Shown here piece after piece: positions 64,000 through 64,000 of a stretch of DNA of 64,000 nucleotides. The stretch is from positions 31,048 to 95,047 of the forward strand of contig NZ_LS423006.1 in NCBI RefSeq assembly GCF_900411375.1, given 5' to 3'. The DNA is from Lentilactobacillus raoultii (GTDB taxonomy: Bacteria; Bacillota; Bacilli; Lactobacillales; Lactobacillaceae). A program made the translations under genes and the position numbers. Each line of letters starts with the position of its first letter. Position 1 is the stretch's first letter. The notes under the pieces are model-generated. The model searched no databases. It was given only the letters and a program-made list of their open reading frames with translations, and was not told the origin of the DNA.

Positions 64000-64000
64000 T

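Overview
The window looks like a chromosome segment of a lactic acid bacterium of the family Lactobacillaceae (low-GC Firmicutes). The evidence is gene order and gene content. Blocks match the Bacillus/Lactobacillus core order: rlmL(ypsC)-rnpB-gpsB-ypsA facing recU-ponA; dinG-ypmB-aspB-asnS-dnaD; ypmR-ypmS-yozE-rbgA-rnhB-dprA-topA. A single-protein XerS recombinase, the mevalonate route to isoprenoids, two C69 dipeptidases, an EbsA-like protein and a tetrahydrofolate riboswitch also fit. No insertion sequence, prophage, CRISPR array, rRNA or tRNA was recognised. Nearly all genes sit in short, tightly packed operons ended by clear intrinsic terminators.

Layout. 1-4.1 kb: 5' part of glycerol dehydrogenase with a cre-like box, arsenate reductase, XerS with a 38-bp palindrome just upstream, and a LicD-type transferase. 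4.1-10.6 kb: a folate region read leftward: THF riboswitch, folT uptake component, an attenuating hairpin, then folB, a folK-folE fusion, folC, folP, a Nudix hydrolase, an N-formylglutamate amidohydrolase-like protein and a GNAT acetyltransferase. 10.6-13.9 kb: a MarR regulator with a DegV protein, and RqcH. 13.9-21.6 kb: fhs-lspA-rluD, then pyrR with two genes that look like the two carbamoyl-phosphate synthase subunits but have lost catalytic residues. 21.2-26 kb: ebsA-like, RNase HI family, an FAD oxidase, rlmL, RNase P RNA, gpsB, ypsA. 26.2-36.4 kb: recU-ponA, then dnaD, asnS, aspartate aminotransferase, ypmB and dinG. 36.4-41.3 kb: mevalonate kinase, mevalonate diphosphate decarboxylase, phosphomevalonate kinase, type 2 IPP isomerase and yaaA. 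41.3-49 kb: an rRNA m5C methyltransferase, a HAD phosphatase with a probable AUU start, glycerol kinase, a tautomerase and two C69 dipeptidases facing each other. 49-64 kb: topA-dprA-rnhB-rbgA, yozE-ypmS-ypmR, a second DegV, folA-thyA, an ABC-F ATPase, the CCA-adding enzyme, a YitT protein and a TPR protein.

How the genes work together. One-carbon and folate metabolism is unusually well represented: FolT imports folate, FolB/KE/C/P and probably the Nudix protein make it, Fhs loads formate onto tetrahydrofolate, and ThyA with FolA use and recycle it. One riboswitch may set both uptake and synthesis because only a leaky-looking hairpin separates folT from folB. Glycerol enters through GlpK and a GldA-type dehydrogenase.

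The most unusual item is the pyrR-carA*-carB* operon (13894-18165). The CarA-like protein has Gly, Ser and Asp where the glutaminase triad Cys-His-Glu should be. The CarB-like protein is about 220 residues short, lacks the usual C-terminal allosteric domain and has lost ATP-grasp loops and metal ligands in both halves. Both reading frames are nevertheless intact, overlapping and have good ribosome binding sites, which argues for a repurposed pseudo-enzyme pair rather than decay. Other points to examine are the palindrome next to xerS (dif candidate or leader hairpin), the atypical FolP substrate loop, and the extra genes at the tail of the folate operon.
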